Shown: piece by piece, positions 46,555 through 57,168 of the stretch | How the letters are laid out: each line of letters starts with the position of its first letter | How positions within the stretch are numbered: position 1 is the stretch's first letter | Assembly (NCBI GenBank): GCA_002709405.1 | Contig: PAQV01000063.1 | Location: forward strand, 31,429-95,428 | DNA from: Paracoccaceae bacterium | GTDB taxonomy: Bacteria; Pseudomonadota; Alphaproteobacteria; Rhodobacterales; Rhodobacteraceae | Length of the DNA stretch: 64,000 nt | Direction of reading: 5' to 3' | The notes under the pieces: generated by a model | Databases searched by the model: none | Seen by the model: the letters and a program-made list of their open reading frames with translations, nothing else | Told to the model about the DNA's origin: nothing | Program-made: the position numbers and the translations under genes

Positions 46555-47334
46555 TCAGGCCGCGACATGCCCCTTCAGCAGGTCGGCGAAGATGACCGGC
46601 TGTTCCACGCAGGGCAGATGGCCCGCATCGGCGATTTCCTCGAACCGCCCGCCCGAGATCGCCTCGGCCGTCGATTTCACCAGTTCAGGCGGGGTCGAGG
46701 CATCCTCGGACCCGGCGATGACCAACGTCGGCTGGGTGATCGCGGCCAGGTCCTCGCGGTAATCGGCGTCGCGGATCGCTGCGCAGACCTGCGCATAACC
46801 CTTGGCCGGGGTCCGTTCAAGCATGGCCTGCCACATGGCGAAATCCTCGGTGTCGCGGTAGGGCGCGGCGAACCAGCGTTCGAGGATGGCGTCACCGATG
46901 GCCGCGATGCCCTTGTCCAGCACGGTGGCGATACGCGGGTCCCAGATCTCGGGCGATCCGATCTTGGCCGCCGTGTCGGACAGCACCAGCTTGCTCATGC
47001 CCTCGGGCCGGCGCACCGCAAGGCGCTGCATGATCAGCCCGCCCACCGACAGGCCCACGCCGACGAACCCGTCGATCCCGTAATGATCCAGCAACATTTC
47101 CACGTCGTCGGCCATGGTCTCGATGGTCAGCGTGTCGCCAATGGCGCTCAGCCCGTGGCCGCGCTTGTCCTGGCGCAGGATGCCCCAGCCCGCGGGCAAC
47201 AGGGCCACGACCCGATCCCAGACCCGAAGATCCGTGCCCAGCGAGTTGGCAAACACGATGGTGGGCGCGCCGGGCTCGGCCGGGCGATAGCCGTGGTAGA
47301 CCCCGTTCAGGGCCGTGAAGGTTTCGGAAGTCAT
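46555..47334 (-). CDS. pcaD: 3-oxoadipate enol-lactonase (PcaD-like alpha/beta hydrolase)
   Basis: This 259-residue alpha/beta hydrolase has its triad at Ser96 (in GLSVGG), Asp211 (GSEDASTPP) and His239 (DAGHLPC). The region LRQDKRGHG (53-61) is characteristic of PcaD, which opens 3-oxoadipate enol-lactone in the beta-ketoadipate pathway. No other pca genes are adjacent, so a related lactone or ester is possible. It follows its LysR gene on the same strand after 11 bases. Confidence 0.82.
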   Translation of the reverse strand: MTSETFTALNGVYHGYRPAEPGAPTIVFANSLGTDLRVWDRVVALLPAGWGILRQDKRGHGLSAIGDTLTIETMADDVEMLLDHYGIDGFVGVGLSVGGLIMQRLAVRRPEGMSKLVLSDTAAKIGSPEIWDPRIATVLDKGIAAIGDAILERWFAAPYRDTEDFAMWQAMLERTPAKGYAQVCAAIRDADYREDLAAITQPTLVIAGSEDASTPPELVKSTAEAISGGRFEEIADAGHLPCVEQPVIFADLLKGHVAA

Positions 47335-47345
47335 GGATGTCTCCT

Positions 47346-48257
47346 TCAGGTCGTGTCGCCCGCGCTGTCGGTCACCGCCCCAAGGCAGGACAGGAACAGC
47401 TCCAGCGCGGGGCTTTGGCGGTTTTTCTGGTAAACGATCGAGATATTGGCCGTTTCGTCCACATCGACGAACGGTTTGTAAACCACGTTGGGCAGCACCA
47501 GCGCCTGGATGGATTCCGGCACAAAGGCCACCCCCAGCCCGGCCCCCACGAGGCTGACGATCGACGCGAACTGCGGCGAGCGGTGCACGATTTCGGGGCT
47601 GATGCCGGCACTGGCGCAGGCCCGGTGCATCGAGGCCGAAAACCCCGAATTGGGCGGCAGGTGGGTCGCGACGAAGGGGTCGTTGGCCAGGGCGGCCAGT
47701 TCCACCGCATCCTGCCCGGCCAGCGGGTGCCCGGCCGGCAGCGCAACCCACAGCCGTTCCTGGCGCAGGGTCCGGGCGGCAAGCGTGTCGGGCATGTTCG
47801 GGAACGGCAGGCGCACGATGCCCGCGTCCAGGTTGCCCGCCGCCACTTCGGGGATCTGGATATCAAGGTCCATCAGCGTCAATTGCAGCCGGATATCCGG
47901 AGCCTTGGCGCGGTAGGCCAGCAGCAGCCGGGTCAGCACCCCGCTGAGCGAGGCCGCCCCCACGTATCCCAGGGCCAGCTCGCCGATGGTCCCCCGCCCG
48001 GCCCGCATCGCCACGTCTTCGGCCAGGGCCGCGTGGCGCAGGACCGCCCGGGCCTCGGGCAGCAGCAATTGCCCCGCCGGAGCCAGGTCGACCCGCCGGC
48101 GGTTGCGCTCGAACAGGCGGGTGCCGATCATTTCTTCCATCTGTTTCAGCTGCTGGGTCAGCTGCGGCTGCGAAATCGTCAGCCGCTCGGCCGCGCGGCC
48201 GAAATGCAGCTCTTCGGCCAATGCGACGAGCAATTCATAATGTCTCAATGTCAGCAT
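47346..48257 (-). CDS. LysR-family regulator (probable pcaD regulator)
   Basis: This 303-residue protein has an N-terminal winged helix (LRHYELLVALAEELHFGRAA, 4-23; ISQPQLTQQLKQME, 28-41) and a periplasmic-binding-like effector domain. It resembles CatR/CatM/BenM-type regulators of aromatic degradation, which bind muconate or related acids. It precedes pcaD in the same direction, instead of the usual divergent layout, so it probably regulates from its own upstream region or acts elsewhere. The ATG at 48257 is the natural start. Confidence 0.9.
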   Translation of the reverse strand: MLTLRHYELLVALAEELHFGRAAERLTISQPQLTQQLKQMEEMIGTRLFERNRRRVDLAPAGQLLLPEARAVLRHAALAEDVAMRAGRGTIGELALGYVGAASLSGVLTRLLLAYRAKAPDIRLQLTLMDLDIQIPEVAAGNLDAGIVRLPFPNMPDTLAARTLRQERLWVALPAGHPLAGQDAVELAALANDPFVATHLPPNSGFSASMHRACASAGISPEIVHRSPQFASIVSLVGAGLGVAFVPESIQALVLPNVVYKPFVDVDETANISIVYQKNRQSPALELFLSCLGAVTDSAGDTT

Positions 48258-48301
48258 AACCGATAAGTCTCTTGTTCTTATTTGGCCTGACTATATCTGG
48301 T

Positions 48302-49243
48302 TCAATCTGGCCCGGCCACCGCAAACCGGAACCCGCCCCCGGCTTGGCCCCGACCGGCGGCCCTGACATGGTCAAGGAAGGCGCGCAGGCGGGCGGGCAT
48401 GTAGGCGCGGCTGGAATAGACCGTCCAGGCGGCCGCGTCGAAGCCGGTCGCGCTGCCCTCCATGCCCGGGAACAGGTCGACCAGCCGCCCCGAGGCCAGG
48501 TCCTCGGCGATGGTCCAGTCGGCCAGCAGGGCCACGCCCATGCCCTCGATCGCCGCCCGGCGCAAAGCCAGGGCGTTCGACATGGCAAAGGCCGGCCTGG
48601 GCTGGACGTCGACCGGCGGGTCCCCGGCCCCGGCGCGAAACTGCCAGGCCGACCCGAACCGCGGCAGGGCGAACAGCAACCCGTCATGGCCGGCCAGGTC
48701 GGAGGGCTGTCCGGGAAGACCCATGCGCGCCAGGTAGCCCGGCGCGGCCACGGCGCGATAGGCCACGTCAAAGAGTTTCGACACCACGAAGGCCCCCTCC
48801 ACCCCCGGCCCCAGCCGCAGGGCCACGTCGATGCCCTCGGATGCGATGTCGATCTGCGCGTCGCTCAGGATCAGCTCGACGCGCACGCGGGGATAGGCCG
48901 CCCGAAATCCCGCCAGGTGCGGGACCAGCCAGCGCTCTCCGAACGCGACCGAGCAGGTCACGCGCAGCAGACCGGACGGTTCGGTCACGGCATCGCGGGC
49001 GGTATCCGCGGCCTCGGCCAGGGCATCGGTGATGGCCTCGACACGATCGAGGTAGATCCGCCCGGCCTCGGTCAGGGCCAGCCGGCGGGTGGTCCGGTCG
49101 AACAGCACGAACCCAAGCGCCTGTTCCAGCGCCGCAATGCGCCGCGACACCGACGACGGGTCGACCCCGTCTTCGCGCGCCACCGCCGCGAAGGATCCGC
49201 GCCGGGCCACGTCGGCAAAGGTCTGAAGAAGAGCCAGATCCAT
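48302..49243 (-). CDS. LysR-family regulator (divergent from yceI)
   Basis: This 313-residue LysR protein of the DNA-binding CrgA/AaeR subgroup has a helix-turn-helix region at about 1-60 (LLQTFADVARRGSFAAVA, VDPSSVSRRIAALE). The effector domain (about 90-300) includes VTCSVAFGERWLVPHLAGF and the GIDVALRLG segment. The start at 49243 fits the family; an open extension upstream does not. It is divergent from the YceI-SDR pair with a 94-base gap, the classical LysR target layout. Confidence 0.9.
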   Translation of the reverse strand: MDLALLQTFADVARRGSFAAVAREDGVDPSSVSRRIAALEQALGFVLFDRTTRRLALTEAGRIYLDRVEAITDALAEAADTARDAVTEPSGLLRVTCSVAFGERWLVPHLAGFRAAYPRVRVELILSDAQIDIASEGIDVALRLGPGVEGAFVVSKLFDVAYRAVAAPGYLARMGLPGQPSDLAGHDGLLFALPRFGSAWQFRAGAGDPPVDVQPRPAFAMSNALALRRAAIEGMGVALLADWTIAEDLASGRLVDLFPGMEGSATGFDAAAWTVYSSRAYMPARLRAFLDHVRAAGRGQAGGGFRFAVAGPD

Positions 49244-49337
49244 TCGTGCACCTTTCGCATGATAGAGTGTCAGAGACGGCGGTTTCCGGCAAGCCACGCA
49301 ACAGGGATCTTGACCCTATCCGAAACAGGAGCCTCTC

Positions 49338-50018
49338 ATGACCAAGTTCCCCTTCCTGCCCGCAGCCCTGGCCCTGCTGGCCGCCCCTGCCCTTGCCCAG
49401 CCCCACGAATGGACGCTGGACCTGGGCCATGCCCACATCGGCTGGGAAATCGACCACATGGACCTGTCGCGCACGGTCGGCCGGTTCGACGACTTCTCCG
49501 GCACCTTCCTGATCGACGAACACGCCCCCGAGCATTCGCAGATCACCGTCACGGTCCAGGCCGCTTCGGTCAATTCCAACCATGTCGGCCGCGACACCCA
49601 CATCCGCAATGCCGATTACATGAACGTGCCGGCCTTCCCGACGGTGACCTTCACCTCAGGCGAGATCACCATGACCTCGCCGACCGAGGGCCAGATGGCC
49701 GGGACCCTGACCATGCTGGGGGTCGACGCGCCCGTCACGCTGGATTTCGCCCTGATCACCGACCGGGCCTATCCCGATTTCATCCCGAATTACGATGAGA
49801 TCCGCACCGTGTCCTTCGAGGCCACGGGCCAGATCGACCGGACCGACTGGGGGATGGATTTCATCGCCTTCCCCGGATCGCCGACAGGCACCACGATCGA
49901 CCTGGATATCCACCTGGACCTGGTGGATTGCGCCTCGCTGCCGGCGGACAAGCTTGCGACCAACGTGCCCTGCAACTGGGGCTACGTCGATGGCTTCAAG
50001 GGCCCCAACGAAGGCTGA
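49338..50018 (+). CDS. YceI-family exported lipid-binding protein
   Basis: This 226-residue YceI-like lipocalin-type barrel has a signal peptide (1-20, ALA-QP). Family motifs include HAHIGWEIDHMDLSRTVGRF (about 31-50), HIRNADYMNVPAFPTVTFTS (about 88-107) and GTLTMLGVDAPVTLDF (about 121-136). Such periplasmic proteins bind isoprenoid-chain or amide ligands. The C-terminus carries two cysteines (about 198 and 212) that may form a disulfide. It heads a pair with the SDR gene, probably under the divergent LysR. Confidence 0.9.
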   Translation: MTKFPFLPAALALLAAPALAQPHEWTLDLGHAHIGWEIDHMDLSRTVGRFDDFSGTFLIDEHAPEHSQITVTVQAASVNSNHVGRDTHIRNADYMNVPAFPTVTFTSGEITMTSPTEGQMAGTLTMLGVDAPVTLDFALITDRAYPDFIPNYDEIRTVSFEATGQIDRTDWGMDFIAFPGSPTGTTIDLDIHLDLVDCASLPADKLATNVPCNWGYVDGFKGPNEG

Positions 50019-50100
50019 CCTTCCCCAATTCCCCCCGCCGCCCAAGCCACCCAAACCGCCCGGCCGGGGCGGCGGGACCCCTGCCAAAGGACCTATAAAG

Positions 50101-50892
50101 ATGACCACCACGCCTGACCTTCCTGGGCCTGACCTTTCCGGGCAGACCGCCATCGTCACTGGTGCCTCTCGCGGGATCGGCGAAGCCGCCGCCCGCCACC
50201 TGGCCTCGCTGGGCGCACATGTCGTGCTGGCCGCGCGCTCGGCCGAGGCGACCAAGCGCATCGCGGCCCAGATCTCTGACGCCGGCGGCGCGGCGACCGC
50301 CCTGCCCACGGACGTGGCCGACCCAGACGCCATGCGCGCCCTGGTTCAGACGGCCATCGACACGACCGGGCGACTGGACCTGATGGTGAACAATGCCGGC
50401 CTGATCGACCCCATCGCCCGGATCGCCGACAGCGATCCCCTGGCCTGGTCCCGCGTGATCGACGTCAATATCAAGGGTGTCTACCTGGGTCTGCACCACG
50501 CGATGCGCGCCATGGCCGGCCAGTCCACCGGCGGCACGATCGTCAATATCTCGTCCGGCGCGGCCAATTCTTTCCTGGAAGGCTGGTCGCATTACTGCGC
50601 CTCCAAGGCCGCCGTCCAGCGCCTGACCGGGGTCGCCCACAAGGAGGCCCATGGCCAGGGCATCCGGGTCTTCGGGCTAAGCCCCGGGACCGTGGCCACC
50701 GAGATGCAGGAGCAGATCCGCGCCTCGGGGATCAATCCGGTCAGCCAGATCCCGTGGGAAAACCACATCTCGCCCGAGTGGGTCGCCCGGGCCATCGCCT
50801 TCCTGACCACGCCCGAGGCCGACCCGTGGCTGGGCACGGATTTCTCGCTGAAGGTCGCCGAGGGCCGCGCGGCCGTGGGCCTGCCCGCCTGA
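50101..50892 (+). CDS. short-chain dehydrogenase/reductase
   Basis: This 263-residue classical SDR has the NAD(P)-binding loop TGASRGIG (20-27), NNAG (96-99) and the catalytic Ser-Tyr-Lys region ISSGA...YCASK (Ser about 145, Tyr about 159, Lys 163). Substrate and cofactor preference cannot be told. It follows yceI by 82 bases on the same strand. The start at 50101 follows a GGACC-containing purine stretch. Confidence 0.9.
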   Translation: MTTTPDLPGPDLSGQTAIVTGASRGIGEAAARHLASLGAHVVLAARSAEATKRIAAQISDAGGAATALPTDVADPDAMRALVQTAIDTTGRLDLMVNNAGLIDPIARIADSDPLAWSRVIDVNIKGVYLGLHHAMRAMAGQSTGGTIVNISSGAANSFLEGWSHYCASKAAVQRLTGVAHKEAHGQGIRVFGLSPGTVATEMQEQIRASGINPVSQIPWENHISPEWVARAIAFLTTPEADPWLGTDFSLKVAEGRAAVGLPA

Positions 50893-51004
50893 ACACGCGC
50901 ACGCACCCTTGTGATCGAACGGCACGGGCGGGCCGCGCATTTGCGGTTGTCTTCCGCCCGCGCCCCGGCTCTGCTGGCACGGCCCCATGCAGGAGCCGCC
51001 CGCC

Positions 51005-51883
51005 ATGAACACGCCAAAGCACTACCTCGGCCCACTGACCGACAGCCGCCGCTGGGACCGGATTGCCCGCCGGCCCAACGACGTGATCGTCGTCACGCCC
51101 CCGAAATGCGGCACGACCTGGATGCAGACGATCATCGCCCTGCTGCTGTCGGGCGATCCCCTGGTCGACACCGAGCTGTCCATCAAGATGCCCTGGGTCG
51201 ACATCCGGCTGCGGGACCTCGACGAGGTGGCCGCGCGGCTAGAGGCCATGCCCCACCGCCGCTGCATGAAAAGCCACACGCCGATGGACGGGCTGCCCCT
51301 GGACGACCGGGCGCTTTATGTCTGCGTGTTCCGCCACCCGCTGGACGCGCATTTCTCGTTCCGCAACCATGTGCGCAACCTGCCGCTGGACCTCTATGAC
51401 GCATGGTATCCGGCCGAGGATACCGAGGGCGTCACCTTCCGGCATTTCCTGGAGGGCGACACGGACACCGAGGCCTGCGACGCCATGCCCTTGTCCCTGA
51501 TCCTGCGCCATTACACGACCGCCAAGGCCCTGGCCGACCGGCCCAATGTCGCGCTGTTTCACTACGCCGACATGCAACGGGACCTTCCCGGTGTCGTCGC
51601 CCGCATGGCCGCCCTGCTGGGCACCGCGCACCCCGCCCCCCTGATGGAGGACCTGGTGCAGGCCGCGACCTTCGACAACATGAAACGCCACGCGGACAGG
51701 TTCGCCCCCTCCGGCGGCAAGGGCTTTTTCAGATCGGACGACGCGTTCTTTCACAGCGGTTCCAGCGGCAAGTGGCAGGACCGGCTGAGCGACACCGAAC
51801 TGGCCGCCTACGATGCCATGATCGCGGCCCGGCTGACGCCCGAGGACCGGGCCTGGCTGGAATACGGGGATCAGGCCATCTGA
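51005..51883 (+). CDS. sulfotransferase (Sulfotransfer_1 family)
   Basis: This 292-residue cytosolic sulfotransferase has the phosphosulfate loop PPKCGTTW (32-39), the RHPLDAHFSF segment (about 104-113) that binds the 3'-phosphate of PAPS, and a C-terminal GKWQDRLS region (about 256-263). It resembles the eukaryotic-type cytosolic family more than the first sulfotransferase in this window. The ATG at 51005 lies 8 bases after AGGAG; the upstream ATG at 50987 lies before that motif and was rejected. It stands alone; the acceptor is unknown. Confidence 0.88.
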   Translation: MNTPKHYLGPLTDSRRWDRIARRPNDVIVVTPPKCGTTWMQTIIALLLSGDPLVDTELSIKMPWVDIRLRDLDEVAARLEAMPHRRCMKSHTPMDGLPLDDRALYVCVFRHPLDAHFSFRNHVRNLPLDLYDAWYPAEDTEGVTFRHFLEGDTDTEACDAMPLSLILRHYTTAKALADRPNVALFHYADMQRDLPGVVARMAALLGTAHPAPLMEDLVQAATFDNMKRHADRFAPSGGKGFFRSDDAFFHSGSSGKWQDRLSDTELAAYDAMIAARLTPEDRAWLEYGDQAI

Positions 51884-53202
<1,319 letters not shown>

Positions 53203-53209
53203 TCCGCCC

Positions 53210-53238
53210 ACGCCTCGCCCGGTGCCGGGCGGGGCGTT
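53210..53238 (+). promoter_or_regulatory. intercistronic stem-loop between proX and proV
   Basis: A long GC stem (ACGCCTCGCCCGG against CCGGGCGGGGCGT, two mismatches, 2-base loop) lies 8 bases past the proX stop and is followed by TTTC. It could act as a partial terminator or RNA stabiliser, giving more binding protein than ATPase and permease. Confidence 0.65.
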
Positions 53239-53261
53239 TCATCTGACCCGGGAGGACCCGC

Positions 53262-54278
53262 ATGATGTCACAAGCGCCTGTCATCGCGTGTAAAAACGTC
53301 TGGAAACTCTTCGGCAAGGATCCCGAAGGCTATTACGCCCGGATGCCCGAAGGGCACGGCTATGACCAGATCCGCGCCGATGGATACATCGCCGGGGTCA
53401 AGGATGTCTCGATCTCTGTCGGCCGGGGCGAGATGCTGGTGATCATGGGCCTGTCGGGGTCAGGCAAATCCACTCTGGTGCGCTGTTTCTCGCGCCTGCA
53501 CGACATCACCGGCGGCACGATCGAGGTCGAGGGCCAGGACATCATGTCCCTCTCGGAAAAGGACCTGATCACGCTGCGCCGCAACAAGATGGGCATGGTG
53601 TTCCAAAGCTTTGGCCTGCTGCCCCATCGCACCGTTTTGGACAACGTCGCCTTCCCGCTGGAAATGCGCGGCCAGGACCGCCACACCCGCCGCGACCGGG
53701 CGATGGAGGTGATCCGGCTGGTGGGTCTTGAGGGCCGCGAAGACTATTTCCCCCGCGAATTGTCCGGTGGCCAGCAGCAGCGCGTGGGAATCGCCCGCAG
53801 CCTCGCCATCGAGCCCGACATCTGGTTCCTGGACGAACCCTTCTCGGCGCTCGACCCGCTGATCCGGCGCGAAATGCAGGACGAGTTCCTGCGCCTGCAA
53901 GCGATGCTGGGCAAGACCATCGTCTTCATCACCCATGATTTCGACGAGGCCCTGCGCCTGGCCGACCGGATCGCGATCATGAAAGACGGCGCGGTCGAAC
54001 AATGTGACACGCCCGACCAGATCGTGCTGAACCCGGCCACCGAATATGTCCGCAAGTTCACCGAGGACATCGACAAATCCCGCGTCGTCCATGCCTCTGT
54101 CCTGGCCCGGGCGGATGCCCATGGCGAAGGCGCGCCGGTCCCCGCCCGCGCCACGATCCACGACCTTGCGGCCACGCTTGTTTCGGACCAGCGTGACATG
54201 ATCCCCGTGGCCGACGGCGACCGCCCGCTTGGGGCCCTGTCCCGCCAAGAGGCCCTGCGCGTGCTGGTGGGCGCCTGA
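53262..54278 (+). CDS. proV: glycine betaine/proline-type ABC transporter ATP-binding protein (ProV-like)
   Basis: This 338-residue ATPase has Walker A GLSGSGKST (about 63-71), signature LSGGQQQR (about 167-174), Walker B IWFLDEPFSALDP and an H-loop THDF. The first 40 residues carry the ProV-type N-terminal extension (WKLFGKDPEGYYARMPEG). The C-terminal part (about 280-338) is a shortened CBS-like domain ending in PLGALSRQEALRVLV, one CBS motif rather than two. It starts after GGGAGGA and is followed by the permease after 2 bases. Confidence 0.93.
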   Translation: MMSQAPVIACKNVWKLFGKDPEGYYARMPEGHGYDQIRADGYIAGVKDVSISVGRGEMLVIMGLSGSGKSTLVRCFSRLHDITGGTIEVEGQDIMSLSEKDLITLRRNKMGMVFQSFGLLPHRTVLDNVAFPLEMRGQDRHTRRDRAMEVIRLVGLEGREDYFPRELSGGQQQRVGIARSLAIEPDIWFLDEPFSALDPLIRREMQDEFLRLQAMLGKTIVFITHDFDEALRLADRIAIMKDGAVEQCDTPDQIVLNPATEYVRKFTEDIDKSRVVHASVLARADAHGEGAPVPARATIHDLAATLVSDQRDMIPVADGDRPLGALSRQEALRVLVGA

Positions 54279-54280
54279 CC

Positions 54281-56248
54281 ATGGCGGTTCTGTCGACCAA
54301 CGCCGCCCCTGTCGCGCCTCGCGGCCAGACCGCCCTGGCCCTGGTGGCCCTGGCCGTCGCCCTGACCCTGCTGCACTACGCGGGCCTTCTGCCCGCCTGG
54401 CTGACCCGCGTGCCCGAGGCCCTGGTTCCCCCCTTTGCCCCCTGGCTGGACGCGGCCTTCACCTTCATCCGCACCGACCTGGGGCTGGAAAAACTCACCC
54501 GCTGGATCGCCGAAGGGCCGCTGCAATTCGCGCTCGATACCACGGCGAACCTGCTTTACGGCAAACGCCGCTGGCCGAACCTTGGCCCGATCCCCTGGAG
54601 CGCCATTGCCGGATCCGCCGCCGTGCTGGGCTATGCGCTTGGGGGCTGGCGGCTGGCGCTTCTTGCGGGCGGCACCTTTGTCTGGACCGCCCTGATCGGC
54701 CAATGGAAAATCGCGATGGAGACGATGTCCGTCCTTGTCGTGGCCGCCCCCCTGGCCTTCGTGATCGGGCTGGGCCTGGGCATTGCCGCCTGGGCCAATG
54801 ACCGCGTCGACCGAGCGATCAAGCCGATCCTGTCGATCCTGCAGACCCTGCCCTTCTTCACCTATCTCCTGCCGGCCGTCATCTTCTTCAAGGTCGGCCC
54901 CACCGCAGGCGCCGTGGCCACCATCGTCTATGCCGTCCCGCCGATGATCCTGATGACCACGCTGGGGCTGAAAAAGGTCTCTCCCGCCGTGATCGAGGCC
55001 GGCCAGATGTCCGGCTGCACCCGCTGGCAGATGCTGCGCCACGTCTACATCCCCGCCGCCCGGACCGAGATCCTCGTGGGCGTCAACCAGGTCATCATGC
55101 TGTGCCTGGCCATGGTCGTGCTGACCGCCTTCATCGGGATGCCCGGCCTCGGCGCCAAGCTGCTGGCCATGATGGGCAGTTTCAAGATCGGCCGCTCGTT
55201 CGAGATCGGCATCACCATCGTGCTGCTGGCCGTCACACTGGACCGGCTGTCCAAGGCCTGGGTCGTGCGCGTGCCCGAACATCATCCCCGGGGCACCCCC
55301 TGGTGGCGGAGGAATAAATACCTGCTGATCGGGCTTGGAGTCTTCGTGGGGTTCACCCTGCTTGGCCAGGCCGTCGACTGGTTCTCCGAGATCGGACGCC
55401 GCCAAAGCTGGTCCCGGGGCAAGGAGATCGACGCCGCGATCAAGGCCTTCCTGGCGCTTGGGCCCGTCCAGTCGGTCACCGACCAGATCCGCTATGTCTT
55501 CAACGTCTGGATCCTGATCCCCTTCCGCGATTTCCTTCTGTCGATCCCCACCCCCGCCTTCATCCTGCTGTTCGCCGCCGCCGCGCTGGCGCTTGCGGAC
55601 CAGCGCGTGGCGATCTGGGCGGCCGTATTCTTCGGGATCGTCGCCCTGACCGGCTGGTGGGACCGGGCCGTGATCACGCTTTATTCCGTCATCTCCGCCG
55701 TCATCCTGGCCAGCCTGATCGGCCTGCCCATTGCGGTCTGGGCCTCGTTCACGGACCGGCGCGCCAATCGGATCCTGTTGGCCTGCGACACCGCCCAGAC
55801 CTTCCCCAGCTTCGTCTACCTGATCCCCGCGATCATGCTGTTCGGCATCACCGCGACCTCTGTGGTCATGTCGATCCTGATCTTCGCCATGGTGCCCCTG
55901 GTCCGCTACACCGTCGAAGGCTTGCGCGACGTGCCCCCCGAAATGATCGAAGCGGCCGAGATGTCGGGCGCAACGCGGATGCAGAAACTGTGGAAGGTGC
56001 AGCTGCCCATGGCCCTGCCGACCATGGCCATCGGGTTCAACCAGGCGATCATGTTCGCCTTCTTCATGGTGATCATCGCCGCCTTCATCGGCACCCAGGA
56101 CCTGGGCCAGGAACTGCAGCGCACCCTCGCGGGCGCCGATCTGGGAAAGAACCTGGTGCTGGGGATCTGCGTGTCGCTGATGGCGCTCAGCTTCAACATG
56201 GTGCTGACCACCTGGGCCGACCGCAAGAAGGCCGCCCTGGGCCTGTGA
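54281..56248 (+). CDS. proW: fused double permease of betaine-type ABC importer (ProW-ProW)
   Basis: This 655-residue protein has two complete BPD-type permease halves in one chain. The first coupling loop is EAGQMSGCTRWQMLRHVYIP (about 237-256), the second EAAEMSGATRMQKLWKVQLP (about 564-583). Each half has about six to seven helices, joined by a linker near 340-430. Standard ProW is about 350 residues and acts as a homodimer, so the fusion replaces the dimer with one polypeptide. Such fusions are known in Rhodobacterales. The end of the operon has no clear terminator. Confidence 0.92.
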   Translation: MAVLSTNAAPVAPRGQTALALVALAVALTLLHYAGLLPAWLTRVPEALVPPFAPWLDAAFTFIRTDLGLEKLTRWIAEGPLQFALDTTANLLYGKRRWPNLGPIPWSAIAGSAAVLGYALGGWRLALLAGGTFVWTALIGQWKIAMETMSVLVVAAPLAFVIGLGLGIAAWANDRVDRAIKPILSILQTLPFFTYLLPAVIFFKVGPTAGAVATIVYAVPPMILMTTLGLKKVSPAVIEAGQMSGCTRWQMLRHVYIPAARTEILVGVNQVIMLCLAMVVLTAFIGMPGLGAKLLAMMGSFKIGRSFEIGITIVLLAVTLDRLSKAWVVRVPEHHPRGTPWWRRNKYLLIGLGVFVGFTLLGQAVDWFSEIGRRQSWSRGKEIDAAIKAFLALGPVQSVTDQIRYVFNVWILIPFRDFLLSIPTPAFILLFAAAALALADQRVAIWAAVFFGIVALTGWWDRAVITLYSVISAVILASLIGLPIAVWASFTDRRANRILLACDTAQTFPSFVYLIPAIMLFGITATSVVMSILIFAMVPLVRYTVEGLRDVPPEMIEAAEMSGATRMQKLWKVQLPMALPTMAIGFNQAIMFAFFMVIIAAFIGTQDLGQELQRTLAGADLGKNLVLGICVSLMALSFNMVLTTWADRKKAALGL

Positions 56249-56472
56249 TCCGGTCATCGCATCTGGATGAAGCCCCTCGGTCGGCGTCCCGGAAGACACG
56301 GGGCGGAACATGCCCAAACGCCTGCTTGAAAAGCAAAAAACAGGCTGACGGATGTCAGGCGACCTCGTGCAAATCAGGTGGGTTGCGGCACGGCGCAACC
56401 ATCGTTGCCGAACCAGGCTGCGCCCCGCCCCGTGTTGATCGTGCAGAGCGCACGCAAAGCTCATCGCAAACG

Positions 56473-57143
56473 ATGGCATTCAAATCATTCATGGACACCG
56501 ATGTGTTCGAGGCCGAAGTATGCGCCGGTGCACAGGGCGGGGCAGATGCCGAAATCCTCGGACACGTCACGACGACCCAACTTCGGATCCTTTCCCACCT
56601 GCTGCGTGTAGAAAGCACGACTGAAACCGCGGTGCGGTTCAACATCTCGCAGCCGAGCGGCAGCCGCCTGCTGGCCGACATGCGCATCCGGTTCCCTGAC
56701 CGGTTGTTGGTGCGCAGCGGCGTGCTCGATGTCGGGCTCGCGGGCATCATCCTGCTTGGTTCATTGGCGGCCTGTCTGGCGGCCATTCACAGCGGCTCGC
56801 CCTTGGTCGGGGTGCTGGCGGCAGTGCAGACCGGGCTGGCCGGGGCCTACGTTATCGCCAAGCAGACCGGCATCTTCCGCGACACGGTCGTCCTCGGACG
56901 AGGTTTCATACCCCTCGGGATCTTCATCCTCGCACGCTGGCCCCCTGCCTTGCCATCGCAACGGCCTTCGGCTGCGCTGCGATGGATGCGCTGCCGCTGT
57001 CTCTGCAATGGATCAGTTCCGGTATTCCCCCTCAGGTACTGATCACCTTACCATACCTGCTGACCATCCCGGCAGTGTCTGGCGTCTTCGGGAAGTCGCG
57101 GAACCCTGCGGCACTGATCCTGCCCTGCACGCCAAGCCACTGA
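56473..57143 (+). pseudogene. relic: LysR N-terminus fused to remnants of a nucleoside-type ABC permease
   Basis: Residues 30-83 of the frame from 56473 read as a LysR DNA-binding domain (LRILSHLLRVESTTETAVRF, ISQPSGSRLL, DRLLVRSG). From about 56722 the sequence changes to a BMP/nucleoside-type ABC permease (VLDVGLAGIILLGSLAA). After a large internal deletion near 56860-56885 it continues with the end part (LGRGFIPLGIFILARW). A one-base loss near 56941 then shifts the frame; the permease tail continues to a stop at 57141-57143 (PLSLQWISSGIPPQVL, LITLPYLLTI). The open frame itself ends at 57042. It is best read as debris of a deletion that removed a transporter from this locus. Confidence 0.75.
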
Positions 57144-57168
57144 TCCCGGTATCCGAAGGAAGACCAAG

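Noticed and set aside
53744..56479. A minus-strand open frame of about 911 codons
   Set aside because: It is antisense to proV and proW, and its Asp/Gly/His/Gln-rich translation is typical of the complement of membrane-protein codons.
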